A stretch of DNA of 64,000 bases from UBA5069 sp964560495 (GTDB lineage: Bacteria > Chloroflexota > Anaerolineae > Caldilineales > Caldilineaceae). Position numbers and translations under genes: made by a program. Each line of letters opens with the position of its first letter. Positions within the stretch are counted from its first letter, which is position 1. Under the pieces are notes generated by a model. That model saw only the letters and a program-made list of their open reading frames with translations, searched no databases and was not told the DNA's origin. The stretch spans positions 1-64,000 of the forward strand of contig CAZLMM010000005.1 of NCBI GenBank assembly GCA_964560495.1, given 5' to 3'. Shown piece after piece: positions 61,275 through 64,000 of this stretch.

Positions 61275-64000
61275 ATGACTCGTACATTCTCGAAGTTTCT
61301 GATAAATCTGATCTTGCTCGTGGGCTTGCTGACCAGCCAGGCGCCAGCCGCGGCGGTTGTCGCCGCACCGTTGACGGAGCCAGACGCCGGCGCCGACCTG
61401 ACTGTGGAAGTCAGCATCTCGCCTGCCCTACCAGCCGCCAACGAGCAGGTGACGATCACGGTCATTGCCCGTAACATTGGCGCCTTCAACACGACAGGCG
61501 GCCAGGTGCGCGTCGATCTCTACGTTGACCCCGCACAGCGACCGCCGGCGCAGGGCACAGCTGGTTTCCCCATCATTCAGGTGCCCAGCATCGGTTCCGG
61601 TGGATCGACGCAAGGAACGCGCACCCATACCTTTACGGAAAACGGTTGTAATCACGTCATCTACGCTTGGATCGACCGATTGGGCGTCATCAGCGAAGAC
61701 AATGAGAACAACAACCTGGTCGAGTTGCCTGTCTGTGTGGGCGTGACCTGCGCGGCTGACAGCTACGAAGTGGACAACGCCTGCGCCAACGCCAAATGGC
61801 TGCAAGAGAACAGCAGCCAGGCCCACAGCTTCTGCACCGCTGCCCAGACCCAGGATGATGAAGATTGGGTCAAGTTTACAGCCTTTGCCGACATTCAATA
61901 CACCCTGGAGACAAACAACCAGCAACAGCACGCCAGCCCCCAGGTGACGATTTTCAACAAGTGCGGTGGTACAGCGCAGACAGGGCCGTCCGACAACAGC
62001 GCCTCCTGGAAACCAACCGCCAGCGGCGTCTATTACGCCAGGCTGGCGCGAAAGGACGGCGTCGCTGGCCCATTGACCGCCTATAGCCTGACCCTGACCA
62101 GCAGCACAGGCGTCACCGATGATTTCGAGCCGGACAATAGTTGCCCCACCGCGCACGACATCACTACCGACGGCGCAAAGCAGAACCGGCGCTTCGTTGC
62201 ACCGGGCGACGAGGACTGGATCAAGTTTGCCGTCAAGGCCGGCGAGAGTTTCATCGTATTGGGCGAAGGAACCGGAACAGGCGTCAACCCGGTCATTACC
62301 CTCTTCGACTCGTGCAGCAGCGTGCCAGGCAGCCAGAGCCTGGTGCAGGCAGCTGCCAGTGTGACTGCCAGCGCCAATACAGACACGATCTACTACGCAC
62401 GGGTGGTCAACCAGAATTCCACCGTCTTTGGACAGGACGCTACTTACGATCTCTCCGTCACAAGCTCTACCTGCGCAGCAGACAGTTACGAGCAAGACGA
62501 CGAAAAGAATCAGGCCAAAGACCTGGCCTTGGGCGCACCTCAGACCGCTCACAACTTCTGCCCATCCAGCGACGAAGATTGGGTGAAGTTTAGCGTCGAA
62601 GCCAACAAGACTTATGTCTTGCAGACGGAGAATCTGGGCAGCGCCTCGGATACTGTGCTGACGCTCTTCGCCGCCGACGGAACGACGCAGATTGCAGAGA
62701 ACGATGACTACAACTACGTGGATGCATCACGCATCGTCTGGAAACCAACCGCTGGCGGCATCCACTATGCCCGGGTTCGCCATCACAATATCATCGCCAA
62801 CGGCGCAAACACCCAATATGATATCGCCCTACGTGAAGGTTTCTGCCTGCCCGACACGCAAGAAGGCGCACTGGGCGACAATGGACCGGGCGACGCCATC
62901 TCCATCCCCCCAAACGGCTCGACCCAGGCTCACACTTTCTGCGCCGACCCGCTGAGCACAACCCTCGGCGACCAGGATTGGGTTGCTTTCGATGCCGTAA
63001 CCGGCGGAAATTATCTGGTCAAGACCACGAACCTGGACAAGAACAGCGACACAGTATTGACACTTTTCGATAGCGACGGCGCAACTGTGCTGGCAAGCAA
63101 CGATGATATTGGGCTTGGGCAATCCGCCACGTTGAACTTCACGCCGACCGCCCCGGGCAAATACTATGTGCGCATCACACAGTTCAACTCCAACGTATTG
63201 GGTTCACTGACAGATTATCAGGTGCAACTTGAAGCAAACGAGCCGCCGCCGCCGACTCCAACGCCTACACCATCGCCCACACCTGCGCCGACGCCTGTCC
63301 CCACACCTACACCCGACCCGGCGACGGTGAAGACGCTCATCGTGGTGAACCAGCCTCGACTTGAAACGCTCTATGGCGCAGCAGAGACTGGAACGCTGAT
63401 GACCAAGCTCTTCGACCTGGCGAATCACACTGCGGTGCAAGGTGCGGTGCTGGAGGTGACGAGCGACCCGGCGGTGCAGACCGCCTACGCCGACTGGACA
63501 GTGGATCAGACGGCGCTGCTCACCGTGGACAAGGCGAACAGTATGGCTGCGGCCATCCGCAACCGTATCCTCACCTTCTTGGAAACGGCAACCAACGTGA
63601 AGTATGTGGTGCTGGTGGGTGGCGACCATGTCATTCCTTTCCGTCGGGTGCTCGATCTGGTGCCGCCCAAAGCTGGCGCCAATCCCACGTCGGTATTGGA
63701 ACAATCTTATGCAACAAAAGTCACCGCCAACACCACCATCGCCGCGGCCCTGGCCGAGAACATGGTGCTCACCGACGATTACTACGTGGACAAGACGCCA
63801 AGCGTGTGGACGGATAAGCAGAACAACCAGCGCGATCTCTTCATTCCCGACTACGCTGTCAGCCGTCTTATCGAGACGCCGGCCGAGATCGTTGCATTCA
63901 TTGATGTCTTCCTGACCGATCAAAAGATCGAGGCCAATCAGGCAGTGGTGACAGGTTGGGATTTTGTCCAGGACAGCGCCACGGTCATGGGTACGATCAT
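61275..64000 (+). CDS. Secreted C25 (gingipain-like) peptidase with CARDB and four PPC modules, C-terminus cut
   Basis: At least 908 residues; the frame is open from the ATG at 61275 to the last base. A signal peptide (about 1-30) is followed by a CARDB-like domain (about 40-150; VTITVIARNIGAFNTTGGQVRVDLYVDP). Four PPC-like modules follow at about residues 159-272, 282-394, 400-518 and 525-652, each with a DWVKF/DWIKF/DWVAF strand. A Pro/Thr linker covers about 656-682. From about 686 the C25 fold starts: KTLIVVNQPRLETLYG, YVVLVGGDHVIPFRRVLD and TDDYYVDKTP. The catalytic His and Cys lie past the window end. Likely a surface or secreted cysteine peptidase. Confidence 0.85.
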   Translation, partial: MTRTFSKFLINLILLVGLLTSQAPAAAVVAAPLTEPDAGADLTVEVSISPALPAANEQVTITVIARNIGAFNTTGGQVRVDLYVDPAQRPPAQGTAGFPIIQVPSIGSGGSTQGTRTHTFTENGCNHVIYAWIDRLGVISEDNENNNLVELPVCVGVTCAADSYEVDNACANAKWLQENSSQAHSFCTAAQTQDDEDWVKFTAFADIQYTLETNNQQQHASPQVTIFNKCGGTAQTGPSDNSASWKPTASGVYYARLARKDGVAGPLTAYSLTLTSSTGVTDDFEPDNSCPTAHDITTDGAKQNRRFVAPGDEDWIKFAVKAGESFIVLGEGTGTGVNPVITLFDSCSSVPGSQSLVQAAASVTASANTDTIYYARVVNQNSTVFGQDATYDLSVTSSTCAADSYEQDDEKNQAKDLALGAPQTAHNFCPSSDEDWVKFSVEANKTYVLQTENLGSASDTVLTLFAADGTTQIAENDDYNYVDASRIVWKPTAGGIHYARVRHHNIIANGANTQYDIALREGFCLPDTQEGALGDNGPGDAISIPPNGSTQAHTFCADPLSTTLGDQDWVAFDAVTGGNYLVKTTNLDKNSDTVLTLFDSDGATVLASNDDIGLGQSATLNFTPTAPGKYYVRITQFNSNVLGSLTDYQVQLEANEPPPPTPTPTPSPTPAPTPVPTPTPDPATVKTLIVVNQPRLETLYGAAETGTLMTKLFDLANHTAVQGAVLEVTSDPAVQTAYADWTVDQTALLTVDKANSMAAAIRNRILTFLETATNVKYVVLVGGDHVIPFRRVLDLVPPKAGANPTSVLEQSYATKVTANTTIAAALAENMVLTDDYYVDKTPSVWTDKQNNQRDLFIPDYAVSRLIETPAEIVAFIDVFLTDQKIEANQAVVTGWDFVQDSATVMGTI

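Overview
The window is one draft-assembly scaffold segment: a run of exactly 100 N sits at 52860-52959. It is G+C-rich and bacterial. The gene mix suggests a filamentous Chloroflexota (Anaerolineae/Caldilineae-like): HrcA-GrpE without an adjacent DnaK-DnaJ, several Uma2 nucleases, a XisH/XisI pair, an M29 aminopeptidase, an L-fucose-isomerase-like enzyme beside a ribulokinase, and large exported proteins with PPC, C13 and C25 domains. This assignment is inference from gene content; no rRNA is present. No CRISPR array, rRNA or intact insertion sequence was seen. One tRNA (Lys, CTT) is present.

Region 1 (1-9161, minus strand) is a glycan export operon: an ABC-2 permease (Wzm), two Wzt-type ATPases with different C-terminal domains, three glycosyltransferases and two small methyltransferases. 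A Uma2 + HicB/HicA module (477-1803) sits inside the run. A tandem, partly identical pair of Uma2 genes plus a frameshifted hicA (9182-10928) sits at its upstream end.

Region 2 (11187-16332, plus) looks like L-arabinose/L-ribulose catabolism: FucI-like isomerase, ribulokinase, L-ribulose-5-P 4-epimerase. A DUF433/DUF5615 toxin-antitoxin-like pair and an 18-bp perfect inverted repeat interrupt it. Region 3 (16338-22298, plus) is a tightly packed envelope-glycan cluster: hexapeptide acyltransferase, membrane GT2, B12-binding radical SAM enzyme, O-antigen-ligase-like/TPR protein and EmrE-like flippase.

Region 4 (22299-48044) is mixed metabolism and housekeeping: PEP-hydrolase-family protein, XisI/XisH, acyl-CoA ligase, a TIM-barrel isomerase, an SDR/DUF2867 fusion, a methyltransferase with regulatory domain beside a cytoplasmic-looking subtilase, a Gfo/Idh oxidoreductase, a CrtI-like oxidoreductase, hrcA-grpE behind a consensus promoter with a non-CIRCE operator-like palindrome, an acetyltransferase, an aldo/keto reductase, an ABC exporter, the M29 aminopeptidase, the tRNA, a NarL-type two-component system, an SDR and a QueA-like protein.

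Region 5 (48045-64000, plus) is an extracellular-protein locus: a TlpA-like lipoprotein, a membrane-anchored CBM9-like protein, two paralogous exported proteins with short-repeat tracts, two paralogous C13 (legumain/caspase-fold) peptidases carrying PPC, FN3 and Ig-like modules, and a C25 (gingipain-like) peptidase with CARDB and four PPC modules that runs off the window. Together they suggest a secreted or surface-displayed protease system. This is the most novel part of the window.
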